Assembly (NCBI RefSeq): GCF_963931595.1
Contig: NZ_OZ007030.1
Span: 922,481 to 986,480 of the forward strand
Source: an uncultured Subdoligranulum sp.
GTDB lineage: Bacteria; Bacillota; Clostridia; Oscillospirales; Ruminococcaceae
DNA: 64,000 nucleotides
Direction of reading: 5' to 3'
A program made the translations under genes and the position numbers. Of this stretch, positions 1 to 8,664 are shown piece by piece. The first letter of the stretch is position 1. Each line of letters starts with the position of its first letter. The notes beneath the pieces are model-generated. The model worked only from the letters and a program-made list of their open reading frames with translations, ran no database searches and was not told the origin of the DNA.

Positions 1-174
1 GTGGAGCGTGCCATCCGCCATGCCATTGAGGTGGCCTGGGACCGGGGCGACGTGGATACCCTGAACAGCTATTTCGGATACACCATTCACAATCTGCGCG
101 GCAAGCCCACCAACAGCGAATTCATTGCGATGATCGCGGACAAGATTCGTCTGGACAAAAAGCGCCGTGCATAA
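1..174 (+). CDS. spo0A: Spo0A, C-terminal end (partial, 5' end outside window)
   Basis: The last 57 residues of the sporulation master response regulator are present; the window starts inside the gene. The reading [13 protein letters not shown], then SYFGYTI, then [17 protein letters not shown] is the signature end of the Spo0A C-terminal DNA-binding (effector) domain, including the helix that contacts sigma factor A and the 0A box. The receiver domain and linker lie upstream and cannot be judged. A terminator follows within 10 bases of the stop, so this is the end of its transcription unit. Family assignment is very secure; the first codon shown (GTG) is internal, not a start. Confidence 0.95.
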   Translation: MERAIRHAIEVAWDRGDVDTLNSYFGYTIHNLRGKPTNSEFIAMIADKIRLDKKRRA

Positions 175-180
175 GCAAAC

Positions 181-217
181 ATACCAGGCAGGCCTTGGCG
201 GGCGGCCTGGTATTTTG
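181..217 (+). terminator. Rho-independent terminator after spo0A
   Basis: Nine-base perfect arms ATACCAGGC (181-189) and GCCTGGTAT (205-213) are followed by a short TTTT run, seven bases after the spo0A stop codon. Confidence 0.75.
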
Positions 218-332
218 CTGTCCCAAAAGGCGGAAGACAGAAAATGCAGGAACCCGGGGAGAAGGATTGCTGCCGGCTGAACGTGCCGGCGGCAATTTTT
301 TCGCTGTGCACAAAAATTCCTGGGAAATTTAG

Positions 333-361
333 TGGATTTTTCCCCGGGGAACCTGTATAAT
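333..361 (+). promoter_or_regulatory. Promoter for ispDF
   Basis: A perfect -10 box TATAAT lies at 356-361, with a weak -35 (TGGATT, 333-338) 17 bases upstream. Predicted transcription start is near 368, about 27 bases before the chosen ATG. Confidence 0.6.
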
Positions 362-394
362 AAACTTACTAGTGTATGAAGGGAAGTGTACACC

Positions 395-1534
395 ATGGCC
401 GAACAGCGGCTCCCGGAGGTTACTGCCATCCTTGTGGCAGCGGGCGCGTCCCGGCGTATGGGGTTTGATAAACTCAGCTATCGTCTGCCGGATGGACAGA
501 CGGTGCTGGAAAAAAGCTGCGCGGCGTTGGCGTCCCACCCGGCGGTGACCCAGCTGGTGCTGGTGGCGGGGGCAAACCGCGCCGCCTGCGAAGAGATCGC
601 TGCCGCCTGCACAAAACCCTGTGTGGTGGTGCAGGGCGGGGCCACCCGTGCCGACAGTGTGCGCAACGGTCTGGCAGCCGCGAAGGGCACATTGGTGGCC
701 ATCCACGATGCCGCACGTCCCTTCGTAAGTCAGGCGGTCATCACCGAAGCCCTGCAGGCGGCGGCCCGCACCGGTGCAGCGGCCCCGGCGGTGCCGGTGA
801 AGGATACCATCAAGGTGGTCCGTTCCGACGCGACGGTGGACCATACGCCGGACCGGGCAACGCTGTACGCCGTGCAGACACCCCAATGCTTTGACCGTGC
901 GCTGTATGAACGGGCACTGGCAAGTCTGCGGGAGGATACCGCTTCCCAGGTGACGGATGACTGCAGTCTGTTGGAGCTGGCGGGCATCCCGGTAACGCTG
1001 ACGGCAGGGGATTACGAAAATTTCAAGATCACCACAAAGGAAGATCTGCAGAAGGAGAAGACAATGCGTATCGGACATGGCTATGATGTGCACCAGCTGG
1101 TGGAAGGCCGCAAGCTGATCCTGGGCGGTGTGGAGATCCCTTATGAGAAGGGCCTGCTGGGACATTCCGACGCGGATGTGCTGCTGCACGCCATCATGGA
1201 TGCGGTGCTGGGGGCCGCTGCGCTGGGGGATATCGGCAAGCATTTCCCGGACACCGACCCTGCCTATAAGGGAGCCGATTCGCTGGCTCTGACTCGTGCG
1301 GTGGCCAGGCTGGTGCAGGAGCAGGGATACACGGTGGGCAACATTGATTCCACGATTCTCTGTCAGGCACCCAAGCTGGCCGGACATATTCCGGCTATGC
1401 GTGCCCATATCGCGGAGGCTTTCGACATTCCGCTGGACGCGGTGAGCGTAAAGGCCACCACCGAAGAACACATGGGATTTACCGGAGAGGGGCGCGGCAT
1501 TGCCGCGCACGCCGTCGTGCTGCTGGAGCGCTGA
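395..1534 (+). CDS. ispDF: Bifunctional IspD-IspF enzyme (MEP isoprenoid pathway)
   Basis: One 379-residue chain joins two cytosolic MEP-pathway enzymes. Residues 1 to about 222 are IspD (2-C-methyl-D-erythritol 4-phosphate cytidylyltransferase), with the nucleotide-binding start [14 protein letters not shown] and the later [10 protein letters not shown]. Residues 224-379 are IspF (2,4-cyclodiphosphate synthase), with metal ligands Asp231 and His233 in GYDVH and His265 in DADVLLH. IspE, the step between them, is not in the window. The ATG at 395 is preferred over GTG 386 because the GAAGGGAAG ribosome site (377-385) is correctly spaced only for the ATG. The IspF part begins with its own Met codon (1064) behind an AAGGAG site (1052-1057), so separate IspF may also be translated. 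Confidence 0.95.
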   Translation: MAEQRLPEVTAILVAAGASRRMGFDKLSYRLPDGQTVLEKSCAALASHPAVTQLVLVAGANRAACEEIAAACTKPCVVVQGGATRADSVRNGLAAAKGTLVAIHDAARPFVSQAVITEALQAAARTGAAAPAVPVKDTIKVVRSDATVDHTPDRATLYAVQTPQCFDRALYERALASLREDTASQVTDDCSLLELAGIPVTLTAGDYENFKITTKEDLQKEKTMRIGHGYDVHQLVEGRKLILGGVEIPYEKGLLGHSDADVLLHAIMDAVLGAAALGDIGKHFPDTDPAYKGADSLALTRAVARLVQEQGYTVGNIDSTILCQAPKLAGHIPAMRAHIAEAFDIPLDAVSVKATTEEHMGFTGEGRGIAAHAVVLLER

Positions 1535-1591
1535 ACCTTGCGCCGGCGGCGATTCTGACTACATAGGCGGGGGAAGGGGGCCCGGCAGTTC

Positions 1592-2488
1592 ATGCTGCAA
1601 AACCAGTGGATTTCTACCATCGCAAGTACCTTGCGTGCTTTTGATCCGATATCCGACACGCTGGATATCCTGATCATTTCCTTTGCTTTTTACCAGCTGA
1701 TCCAGTTTGCCCGCAAATCCCGCGCCGGTCAGCTGGTCAAGGGCATTCTGCTCATCGTCATTTTCTACGGTCTGGCGTACATGCTCAATCTGCGGACCGT
1801 GACCTGGGTGCTGAACAACGTGCTGACCATAGGCTTTACGGCGGCCGTTGTCATTTTTCAGCCGGAACTGCGCCGCACGCTGGAGCGCATGGGCCAGACG
1901 ACGGTCTGGGCGGGACGGCTTTTTGGCAACCGCCGCGCGGACCCTTCGCTGCGGGGGGTCTGGCAGAGTGCCGTGGTGGCCATCTGTGATGCGGCGGAGC
2001 AGCTCTCCGATACCCGCACCGGCGCCCTGATGGTTCTGGAGCGCAACAACAATCTGGAGGAGATCATCCGCACCGGCACGCCCATGCATGCCGATGTTAT
2101 CCCGGAGATGCTGGGCACCATCTTTTACGAGGGCACACCGCTGCACGATGGTGCCGTGGTGGTCCGGGACGGTGTGATCGTAGCGGCCGGTTGCGTTCTG
2201 CCCCTGTCCAACAACCTGGAGATGGGCAAGGACATGGGAACCCGCCACCGTGCGGGCCTGGGCATGAGCGAAAACTCCGATGCCATCGTTGTCATTGTCA
2301 GTGAGGAAACGGGCATCATCTCGATGGCCAAAAACGGCGTGCTGATCCGCCGCCTGGACCGGCAGAATCTCTTCAACCTGCTGCAGGAGGAGGTCGTTCC
2401 GCCGGAGGAAACCGCCGAGGCCCGGGTCCCCACGTTGAAGAATCTTCTGCGCAAAGGAGGCGCAAAGAGCCATGCAAAAGCCGACTAA
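1592..2488 (+). CDS. cdaA: Diadenylate cyclase CdaA (c-di-AMP synthase)
   Basis: Membrane-bound enzyme condensing two ATP into the essential second messenger cyclic di-AMP. It is 298 residues, close to the family's usual size of about 270-300. Three hydrophobic segments occupy roughly residues 20-90. The DAC (DisA_N) domain follows, with the catalytic DGA motif at Asp186-Gly187-Ala188 and the RHR motif at Arg218-His219-Arg220. The membrane N-terminus and absence of DisA's helix-hairpin-helix domain separate it from DisA. The start follows a purine-rich stretch (1568-1580). The gene overlaps cdaR by 17 bases, so the two are translationally linked, as in other Firmicutes. Confidence 0.96.
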   Translation: MLQNQWISTIASTLRAFDPISDTLDILIISFAFYQLIQFARKSRAGQLVKGILLIVIFYGLAYMLNLRTVTWVLNNVLTIGFTAAVVIFQPELRRTLERMGQTTVWAGRLFGNRRADPSLRGVWQSAVVAICDAAEQLSDTRTGALMVLERNNNLEEIIRTGTPMHADVIPEMLGTIFYEGTPLHDGAVVVRDGVIVAAGCVLPLSNNLEMGKDMGTRHRAGLGMSENSDAIVVIVSEETGIISMAKNGVLIRRLDRQNLFNLLQEEVVPPEETAEARVPTLKNLLRKGGAKSHAKAD

Positions 2489-3770
2489 CACGGCGCCGCA
2501 AGCGGGCGCGGGGCGCACTTCCCCGTGGAATCACCCGGCGTTTTCGCTGTTGCTGGCGCTGTTCTGCGGCATCTTCGCCTGGATGGTGGTCACCATCAGC
2601 ATTGATCCGCAGAGCAGCTATACCGTGCAGGATGTCCCCATCAACTACGCCAACTCGGCTTCCACCTATACGTCCCAGGGGCTGGATATCGTGGAAAAAC
2701 CCGATCTGGAAACGGTGGATGTGCGGGTGAGCGGCAACAGCACGATCATCGGCAATATTCAAAATTCCGATATCATGGTGTATCCCAGCTACGCCGGCGT
2801 GAGCGGCCCGGGCAAGGTTACGCTGCGCCTGCAGGCGCGGCTGGTGAATACCACGGATTTCCCGGGTGATATCGAGTGCACGGTGGAAAATCCCAAGACC
2901 ATCGATGTGGTTTTTGATGAAGTCAGCGAAAAGACCCTGCCGGTGACGGTGGATGCCTCCGGCGTTTCCGTCGCGGACGGGTATATGCTCAACAAGTCGG
3001 CGGCTGTCCCGGCGGAAGTCACGCTGCGCGGTCCCACCAGCGAACTGGATCAGATCTCCTCGGTGGTGGCGACGGTCAGCAGCGAATCGGCGCTGTCCGA
3101 TACCACCACAGTGCCGGCGACGCTGGAACTGCGGGATGAGAACGGCCTGACCTTCACACCGCAGTACACTACGATGGAAAGTGAAACGGCCAACGTGACC
3201 CTGACGGTCTACCAGGTGCGGGAACTGCCGCTGGTGGTGGATTTCATCGGCATGCCCACCAACTTCGACACCAGCAGCCTGAAGTATTCGCTGAGCCAGA
3301 ACACGCTGCGCGTGGCCGGCCCGGCCCGCACCGTGAGCGCCCTGGAAGAACTGACGGTCACCGACTTCGACCTGGCCCAGGAATTTGAGCCGGGCCGGGA
3401 TTACCAGCGGCTGGTGGAACTGCCTTCCGGCATCGTCTCGCTGGACGGCGTCACCAGTGTGACGCTGAGCTTTGACACGGAGGATATGGACTCCAAGACG
3501 CTGAACATCTCCAACATCAAGCCCATCAACGTGCCCAGCAACTATGAGCTGGAGGTTTTGTCCGTTCTTGTCTCGGGCGTGAAGCTGTACGGCCCGGCGG
3601 ATGAAATTGCCGCGCTCTCGGCGGACAGTGTGGTGGCGCAGATCGACTGCCAGAGCGTGAATCTGACGGTGGGGCAGCAGAGCATTCCCGTGACCATCCA
3701 GATCCCGTCCTCCACCCGCATCTTCGCCACGGGCAGCTATACCGTCCAGTGCGAGGTCGTCGCCAAATAA
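2472..3770 (+). CDS. cdaR: CdaA regulatory protein CdaR (YbbR-domain protein)
   Basis: Extracytoplasmic partner that binds and modulates CdaA. A single hydrophobic anchor (about residues 22-42, FSLLLALFCGIFAWMVV) is followed by about 390 residues of beta-rich tandem YbbR repeats. Repeats are recognisable by recurring patterns such as TVDVRVSGNS, LPVTVDASG, VTLRGPTSELD and LRVAGPA. The start ATG lies inside the end of cdaA behind AAAGGAGG (2453-2460). In many Firmicutes glmM follows this pair; here an FAD oxidoreductase does instead, so the usual three-gene unit is shortened. Confidence 0.92.
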   Translation: MQKPTNTAPQAGAGRTSPWNHPAFSLLLALFCGIFAWMVVTISIDPQSSYTVQDVPINYANSASTYTSQGLDIVEKPDLETVDVRVSGNSTIIGNIQNSDIMVYPSYAGVSGPGKVTLRLQARLVNTTDFPGDIECTVENPKTIDVVFDEVSEKTLPVTVDASGVSVADGYMLNKSAAVPAEVTLRGPTSELDQISSVVATVSSESALSDTTTVPATLELRDENGLTFTPQYTTMESETANVTLTVYQVRELPLVVDFIGMPTNFDTSSLKYSLSQNTLRVAGPARTVSALEELTVTDFDLAQEFEPGRDYQRLVELPSGIVSLDGVTSVTLSFDTEDMDSKTLNISNIKPINVPSNYELEVLSVLVSGVKLYGPADEIAALSADSVVAQIDCQSVNLTVGQQSIPVTIQIPSSTRIFATGSYTVQCEVVAK

Positions 3771-3792
3771 AAACGCCCAAAGGAATTTGTCT

Positions 3793-5394
3793 ATGCTTCT
3801 GGTCCGCAATATCCGCCTGCCGCTGTCCTGCCCCGACCCCGATGCCGAGGCGACGGCGCAGGCCCTGCACATCCTGCGTCTGACGCCCGCTCGTGCGGCG
3901 CAGACGGGGGTGGCCAAACTTTCGGTGGATGCCCGGCACGGCAAACCCGTGCTGGTGTATACCATCGCAGTCACACTCAACGACGAGGGTGAGGAATCGG
4001 CTTTGGCCGGGGCCTCGCCCTGTGTCTGTTTCACACGGCCGCCGCAATTTTCCTTTCCGGTGGGCAAAACGCCGCTGTCCCATCGCCCGGTGGTGGTGGG
4101 GCTCGGTCCGGCCGGCCTTTTTGCGGCGCTGCTGCTGGCACGCTCCGGCTACCGTCCGGTGGTCCTGGAACGGGGGCCGGACCTGACACGCCGCATTCAG
4201 GCGGTGGAACAGTTTGAAAAGACCGGCCAACTGGAGCCCAACGCCAACATCCAGTTCGGCGAAGGCGGCGCCGGAACGTTCTCGGACGGCAAACTGACCA
4301 CCCGGGTGGGGGATCCGCTGTGCGCCTTTGTGACCCAGGCGTTCCTCGCCCACGGGGCTCCGGCGGACATCGCCTGGCGGCAGAAACCCCATGTGGGGAC
4401 CGATCTTCTGCGCGGCATCATCCGCAGCATTCGCGGTGAGATTGAATCGCTCGGCGGGGAAGTGCATTTTGACACCGCTCTCACCAGCCTGGAGAGCCGG
4501 AGTGGTGTGCTCACCGGAATTGAGACTTCGGCGGGAGCCTTTGCCTGTGACAGTCTGATTCTGGCGGTGGGCCACAGTGCGCGGGATACCTTCGCCATGC
4601 TGCACCGGGCGGCACTGCCGCTGGAATGCAAGCCCTTCTCGGTGGGGTTCCGCGCCGAACATCTGCAATCCGAAATCGAGCGCAGCCTTTATCACGGGGC
4701 GGCGGGGCATCCGTCCCTGCCCCGGGGAGAATACCAGCTCAGCCAGCATGTGGGCGGCGGGCGCTGTGTTTACACTTTCTGCATGTGCCCGGGCGGTACC
4801 GTCTGTGCGGCAGCCAGCGAGGAAGGTGGCGTGGTCACCAACGGCATGAGCCTGCACGCCCGCGACGGCCGCAACGCCAACGCGGCGGTGGTGGTCAGCG
4901 TGGACGGCAAGGACTTCGACCAGGACCCCGCCCGGGCGGTTGCCTTTCAGCGCCGTCTGGAGCAGGCGGCCTTCCGGGCCGGCGGCGGTGCCTACCGTGC
5001 ACCGGCCGAAACGGTGGGCAGCTTCCTCCAGGGGCGGGGCCGGCTGGAACTGGACCGCGTGCAGCCTACCTATCCCCGCGGGGTCACACCGGCGGACTTG
5101 GGGGCGCTGCTGCCCGAGGAATTGTCCGGGGCGCTGCGGGAAGGTCTTGCCGCCTTTGGCCGCAAACTGGCGGCTTACCGATCGCCTGACGCGGTGCTGA
5201 CGGGCCTGGAAACCCGGACCAGCAGCCCGGTGCGGTTGCTGCGCGATGCGGACAGCCTGCAGTGCACGGCGCTGGAGGGACTGTATCCCTGCGGCGAGGG
5301 GGCTGGCTACGCGGGCGGCATCATGACTGCAGCGGTGGACGGCGTGCGGTGTGCGGCGGCGCTGATGCAAAGCCACGCACCGGCTGCGCACTGA
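3793..5394 (+). CDS. NAD(P)/FAD-dependent oxidoreductase (COG2509-like)
   Basis: A 533-residue flavoprotein. A roughly 95-residue N-terminal domain precedes a Rossmann FAD-binding motif VVVGLGPAGLFAALLLARSG near residue 100. GEGGAGTFSDGKL follows, and near the C-terminus PCGEGAGYAGGIMTAAVDG, the typical second FAD-contact region. This pattern fits the uncharacterised FAD-dependent dehydrogenase family common in Clostridia; the substrate is unknown. ATG 3793 is chosen over TTG 3787 because AAAGGA (3779-3784) is properly spaced for it. It lies 22 bases after cdaR, in the same direction, so co-transcription is likely. Confidence 0.8.
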   Translation: MLLVRNIRLPLSCPDPDAEATAQALHILRLTPARAAQTGVAKLSVDARHGKPVLVYTIAVTLNDEGEESALAGASPCVCFTRPPQFSFPVGKTPLSHRPVVVGLGPAGLFAALLLARSGYRPVVLERGPDLTRRIQAVEQFEKTGQLEPNANIQFGEGGAGTFSDGKLTTRVGDPLCAFVTQAFLAHGAPADIAWRQKPHVGTDLLRGIIRSIRGEIESLGGEVHFDTALTSLESRSGVLTGIETSAGAFACDSLILAVGHSARDTFAMLHRAALPLECKPFSVGFRAEHLQSEIERSLYHGAAGHPSLPRGEYQLSQHVGGGRCVYTFCMCPGGTVCAAASEEGGVVTNGMSLHARDGRNANAAVVVSVDGKDFDQDPARAVAFQRRLEQAAFRAGGGAYRAPAETVGSFLQGRGRLELDRVQPTYPRGVTPADLGALLPEELSGALREGLAAFGRKLAAYRSPDAVLTGLETRTSSPVRLLRDADSLQCTALEGLYPCGEGAGYAGGIMTAAVDGVRCAAALMQSHAPAAH

Positions 5395-5410
5395 CCGATT
5401 GAGGATGTCT

Positions 5411-6577
5411 ATGACCAATCATACTTCAGAAGAGAAAAAAGGACCACAGGAAGGAAAATTCCAGGGCCAACAGACGCCGGACTGGGACGAACTGGTCAAC
5501 GGTGCCGTGCGGGTCGGCACGGGTCTGGGATCAACGGTACTGTCAGGTCTGTCAGAAGCCCTGGAATGGGTGGGGGAGCGCCTGGAGTCTGCCAGAACTC
5601 CCGAACGGGAGCTCCCCTTTGCCCAGTGGAAGCGCCGCCTGGACCGTCGCCTGCAGAACAAACAGCAGAGCGAAGCCATGGCGCTGGCCGTGACGGGCTG
5701 GATCTTTGCGGGCGGTTTTGGCATTGCCGCCATTGTGATGTGGGCGCTGTCCGCCGCGGGGCCGGAGGCGCTGGGCATCACCCGGGAACAGTTTCTGGTG
5801 TTTCCCATCCTGATGGGCTGTTTCACACCGCTTGCCGTGGGATTTGGCATTATGGGCGGCGTTGGCGTCAGGAAATACCGGTATGTCCGACGGCTTCGGT
5901 GCTATTTACGCCTGGCCCGGAACTGGGTATGTGACCTGACCGCGCTGGCGCGGGACAGCGCAGTGCCCCAGGAGCGGGTGCAGAAGGATCTGGCCCAGGC
6001 GGTGGCGCAGGGGGATTTCCCGGATGCCGTGCTGGAGCCGGACGGAAAACTGTATCTGGACACCGGGCGTCTGGCGCCGCAGCCGCCCGAACCTGCCCCG
6101 CAGGAAGAACGGGCACCCGAAATGGATGATGCCACTGTGCTTCAGCAGGAGGGTGCGGCGTTTCTTGACTATCTGGCCCGTGTGGACGGAAAGCTGGGCG
6201 CCGACGCGGCGGAAGAACTGGTGCAGATGCGCAAAAACTGTGCCGCCATTCTGGGCTTTGTGCACAATCATCCCGAGCAGCTTCCCAGAATCCGGCGGTT
6301 CCGGGAGTACTACCTGCCCACCACGCAAAAACTTCTGGACACGGCCCAGGGACTGGGAGATACGGATGTACAGCATGCGCAGGAAATCCGCCGCGATATC
6401 ACCGGCATTCTGCACACGCTGAACCTGGCCTACAGCAAGCTCTACGACACGCTGCTGCAGGATGTGAGCCTGGATGTTTCCACTGAGATTGATACACTGG
6501 AAACTATGCTGCGCCAGGATGGGTTGACCCACGATTTTGAATCAGATTTTAAAAATGGCAGTTCGCTGTCCCGGTGA
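5411..6577 (+). CDS. XpaC-like membrane protein (5-bromo-4-chloroindolyl phosphate hydrolysis family)
   Basis: A 388-residue protein with a polar N-terminus and two hydrophobic segments at about residues 95-118 and 133-157 (WIFAGGFGIAAIVMWAL; MGCFTPLAVGFGIMGGVGV). A Pro/Glu-rich linker leads to a helical C-terminal domain with the family hallmark RFREYYLPTTQKLLDTA and a long helix that includes DVSTEIDTLETMLRQDGL. XpaC is often paired with the toxic-anion-resistance protein TelA, which is absent here. The real function is unknown; the family name records a screening phenotype. ATG 5411 fits the GAGG site at 5401-5404 best; TTG 5399 and ATG 5405 are in-frame alternatives. Confidence 0.75.
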   Translation: MTNHTSEEKKGPQEGKFQGQQTPDWDELVNGAVRVGTGLGSTVLSGLSEALEWVGERLESARTPERELPFAQWKRRLDRRLQNKQQSEAMALAVTGWIFAGGFGIAAIVMWALSAAGPEALGITREQFLVFPILMGCFTPLAVGFGIMGGVGVRKYRYVRRLRCYLRLARNWVCDLTALARDSAVPQERVQKDLAQAVAQGDFPDAVLEPDGKLYLDTGRLAPQPPEPAPQEERAPEMDDATVLQQEGAAFLDYLARVDGKLGADAAEELVQMRKNCAAILGFVHNHPEQLPRIRRFREYYLPTTQKLLDTAQGLGDTDVQHAQEIRRDITGILHTLNLAYSKLYDTLLQDVSLDVSTEIDTLETMLRQDGLTHDFESDFKNGSSLSR

Positions 6578-6606
6578 CTGCTGTTTTCGGTAAGGAGCGA
6601 AGCACG

Positions 6607-8640
6607 ATGAAATATCCTGCCTGGCAGATCAAGACGGCTGAGCCGGGGGCGGAGGAAAAACTGGCCGCTGCCGGCTGCGGCGTACTGCTGCGCCGGGTAT
6701 TGGCGGCCCGCGGCGTCTGCAATGAGGGGGAGGCCCGTCAGCTGCTGGAACCGGAGGCAGACCTTTCGGACCCGTTCCTGCTGCGGGACATGGACAAGGC
6801 GGTGGAGCGCATTGAACGTGCCATAGAAGGGGAGGAGCTCATCGTCATCTACGGCGATTACGACGTGGACGGTATTTCCGCCACAGCCATCCTCTACGAA
6901 TGTCTTTCCAGTCAGGGGGCCCATGTGCGCTGCAAACTGCCGACCCGCGGCAGCGGTTACGGCCTGACCCGCCCGGCGCTGGAGGCGCTGGCCAAGAAGG
7001 GCTTCAAGCTGGTCATCACGGTGGATAACGGTATCTCGGCGGTGGAGGAAGCGGCCTGCGCCCGGGAACTGGGGCTGGACCTTGTGATCACCGACCACCA
7101 TCTGCCCGGTGATGTACTGCCCGAGGCGGTGGCCGTGGTGGACCCCAAGCGTGCCGATGATGAAAGCCCCTTCAAGAACCTGTGCGGTGCGGGTGTTGCC
7201 TTCAAACTCTGTGCCGCCCTGGAAGGGTGTGACCCGGCCGAACTTCTCGAGATGTACGGCGAGTTTGTGGCGTTGGGCACCGTGGCGGATGTGATGCCAC
7301 TGACCGGGGAAAACCGCGTGCTGGTCCGGGAAGGTCTGGCCCTTCTGCAGGACACCATGCGTCCCGGCCTGCATGCGCTGCTGGAGAGCGGCGGATACGC
7401 AGGCAAGCCGGTAACCACCGATACGGTCAGTTACGGTCTGGCGCCGCGGCTCAATGCGGCGGGCCGGATGGACAATGCCGCAGTGGCGCTGAAACTGCTG
7501 CTCTGCAGCGACGAGGAGCAGGCCACCGGGATTGCGGCGCGGCTGGCCGAAATCAACACCGAGCGGCAGCAGACCGAGCAGGAGGTTTTTGGAGCTGCCT
7601 GCAAGGTGCTGGAGGCGGATCCCGCCAGGCTGCGGGACCGCGTGCTGGTGGTGGCCGGGGAAGACTGGCACCCCGGCGTGATCGGTATTGTGGCGGCGCG
7701 CCTGACCGAGCGGTACAGCCGGCCGACGATTGTCATCTCCCTCCACGAGGGGGAGGGACGTGGCAGCGGCCGGGCGCCCGACGGTTTCGATCTGCACAGC
7801 GCACTGGCAGCCTGTTCCGAATTGCTGATCCGGTTCGGCGGCCATGCGGCGGCGGCAGGCATCGAGATCGAGGAAGAAAAACTCCCGGCCTTCCGGCAGA
7901 ATATCAATACTTGGGCGGCCCACCATGCGGCCCGCCCGGCGCCGGCCACCCTGCAGCTGGATGCCGCCGTGGGTCTGGATGAACTTTCCCTGGAAAATGT
8001 GCGGGACCTGACCCGGTTGGCGCCCTTCGGACGGGAAAATCCCACCCCGGTGCTGCTGGTACAGCAGGCTGTCATAGACGGTGTATGGGCGATGGGCGCG
8101 GAGGGGCGCCATACCCGGGTGCGTCTGCGGCAGGGCAATCACACGCTGTTCGCGTCGCTTTTCGGTACATCGCCCCAGAAATTTGCCTACCCTGTGGGGG
8201 CTGCGGTGGATGCGGCGCTGGAAGTTTCCATTTTCACGGGGCGCAGCGGACCGATGGTTTCCGCTCATCTGAAGGGAATCCGGCCGGCCGGACTTGGCAA
8301 TACACCCAGTGAGCAGGCAGCATGGTTCGAGGCGTTCTGCGCCGGAACCGAACTGGAGCCTACCCGGGCCGAGGCGCTGCTGCCTGACCGCGACGATACG
8401 GTAAAGCTATATATGCGTATCCGGAACGGGCAGGTTTTCGCGGAGGATCTGCAGCCCACGTTTGCGGCGCAGGGCGCAGAAAACACCGGTAAGACGCTGG
8501 CCAGCCTGGCCGCCTTGCAGGAGCTGGGATTGATTGAGGAGCAGAACGGGCGTTGGCTGCCGGTGCCGGTCAGCGGAAAACAGGACCTGGCTTCGGCGCC
8601 GGTGCTGCAAAAGCTGGCCCGACAGGCAGCCAGGGCATAA
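6607..8640 (+). CDS. recJ: Single-stranded-DNA-specific exonuclease RecJ
   Basis: 5'-3' ssDNA exonuclease for recombination and repair, 677 residues. The DHH phosphoesterase core shows DYDVDG (from Asp84), VTVDNGISA and Asp163-His164-His165 in ITDHHLPG, all metal-binding motifs. The DHHA1 domain carries RFGGHAAAAG near residue 415. An OB-fold segment follows (APFGRENPTPVLLV), then an extra C-terminal domain of about 110 residues as in Firmicutes RecJ. ATG 6607 is preferred because AAGGAG (6592-6597) sits nine bases upstream; an in-frame ATG at 6574 would overlap the previous gene and has no such site. The RelA/SpoT gene follows after 24 bases. Confidence 0.95.
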   Translation: MKYPAWQIKTAEPGAEEKLAAAGCGVLLRRVLAARGVCNEGEARQLLEPEADLSDPFLLRDMDKAVERIERAIEGEELIVIYGDYDVDGISATAILYECLSSQGAHVRCKLPTRGSGYGLTRPALEALAKKGFKLVITVDNGISAVEEAACARELGLDLVITDHHLPGDVLPEAVAVVDPKRADDESPFKNLCGAGVAFKLCAALEGCDPAELLEMYGEFVALGTVADVMPLTGENRVLVREGLALLQDTMRPGLHALLESGGYAGKPVTTDTVSYGLAPRLNAAGRMDNAAVALKLLLCSDEEQATGIAARLAEINTERQQTEQEVFGAACKVLEADPARLRDRVLVVAGEDWHPGVIGIVAARLTERYSRPTIVISLHEGEGRGSGRAPDGFDLHSALAACSELLIRFGGHAAAAGIEIEEEKLPAFRQNINTWAAHHAARPAPATLQLDAAVGLDELSLENVRDLTRLAPFGRENPTPVLLVQQAVIDGVWAMGAEGRHTRVRLRQGNHTLFASLFGTSPQKFAYPVGAAVDAALEVSIFTGRSGPMVSAHLKGIRPAGLGNTPSEQAAWFEAFCAGTELEPTRAEALLPDRDDTVKLYMRIRNGQVFAEDLQPTFAAQGAENTGKTLASLAALQELGLIEEQNGRWLPVPVSGKQDLASAPVLQKLARQAARA

Positions 8641-8664
8641 AATGCAAAAAGGGGGAGAATTGTT

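Noticed and set aside
1592..2488. DisA instead of CdaA
   Set aside because: The protein has an N-terminal membrane region, lacks the DisA helix-hairpin-helix DNA-binding domain and is paired with cdaR.
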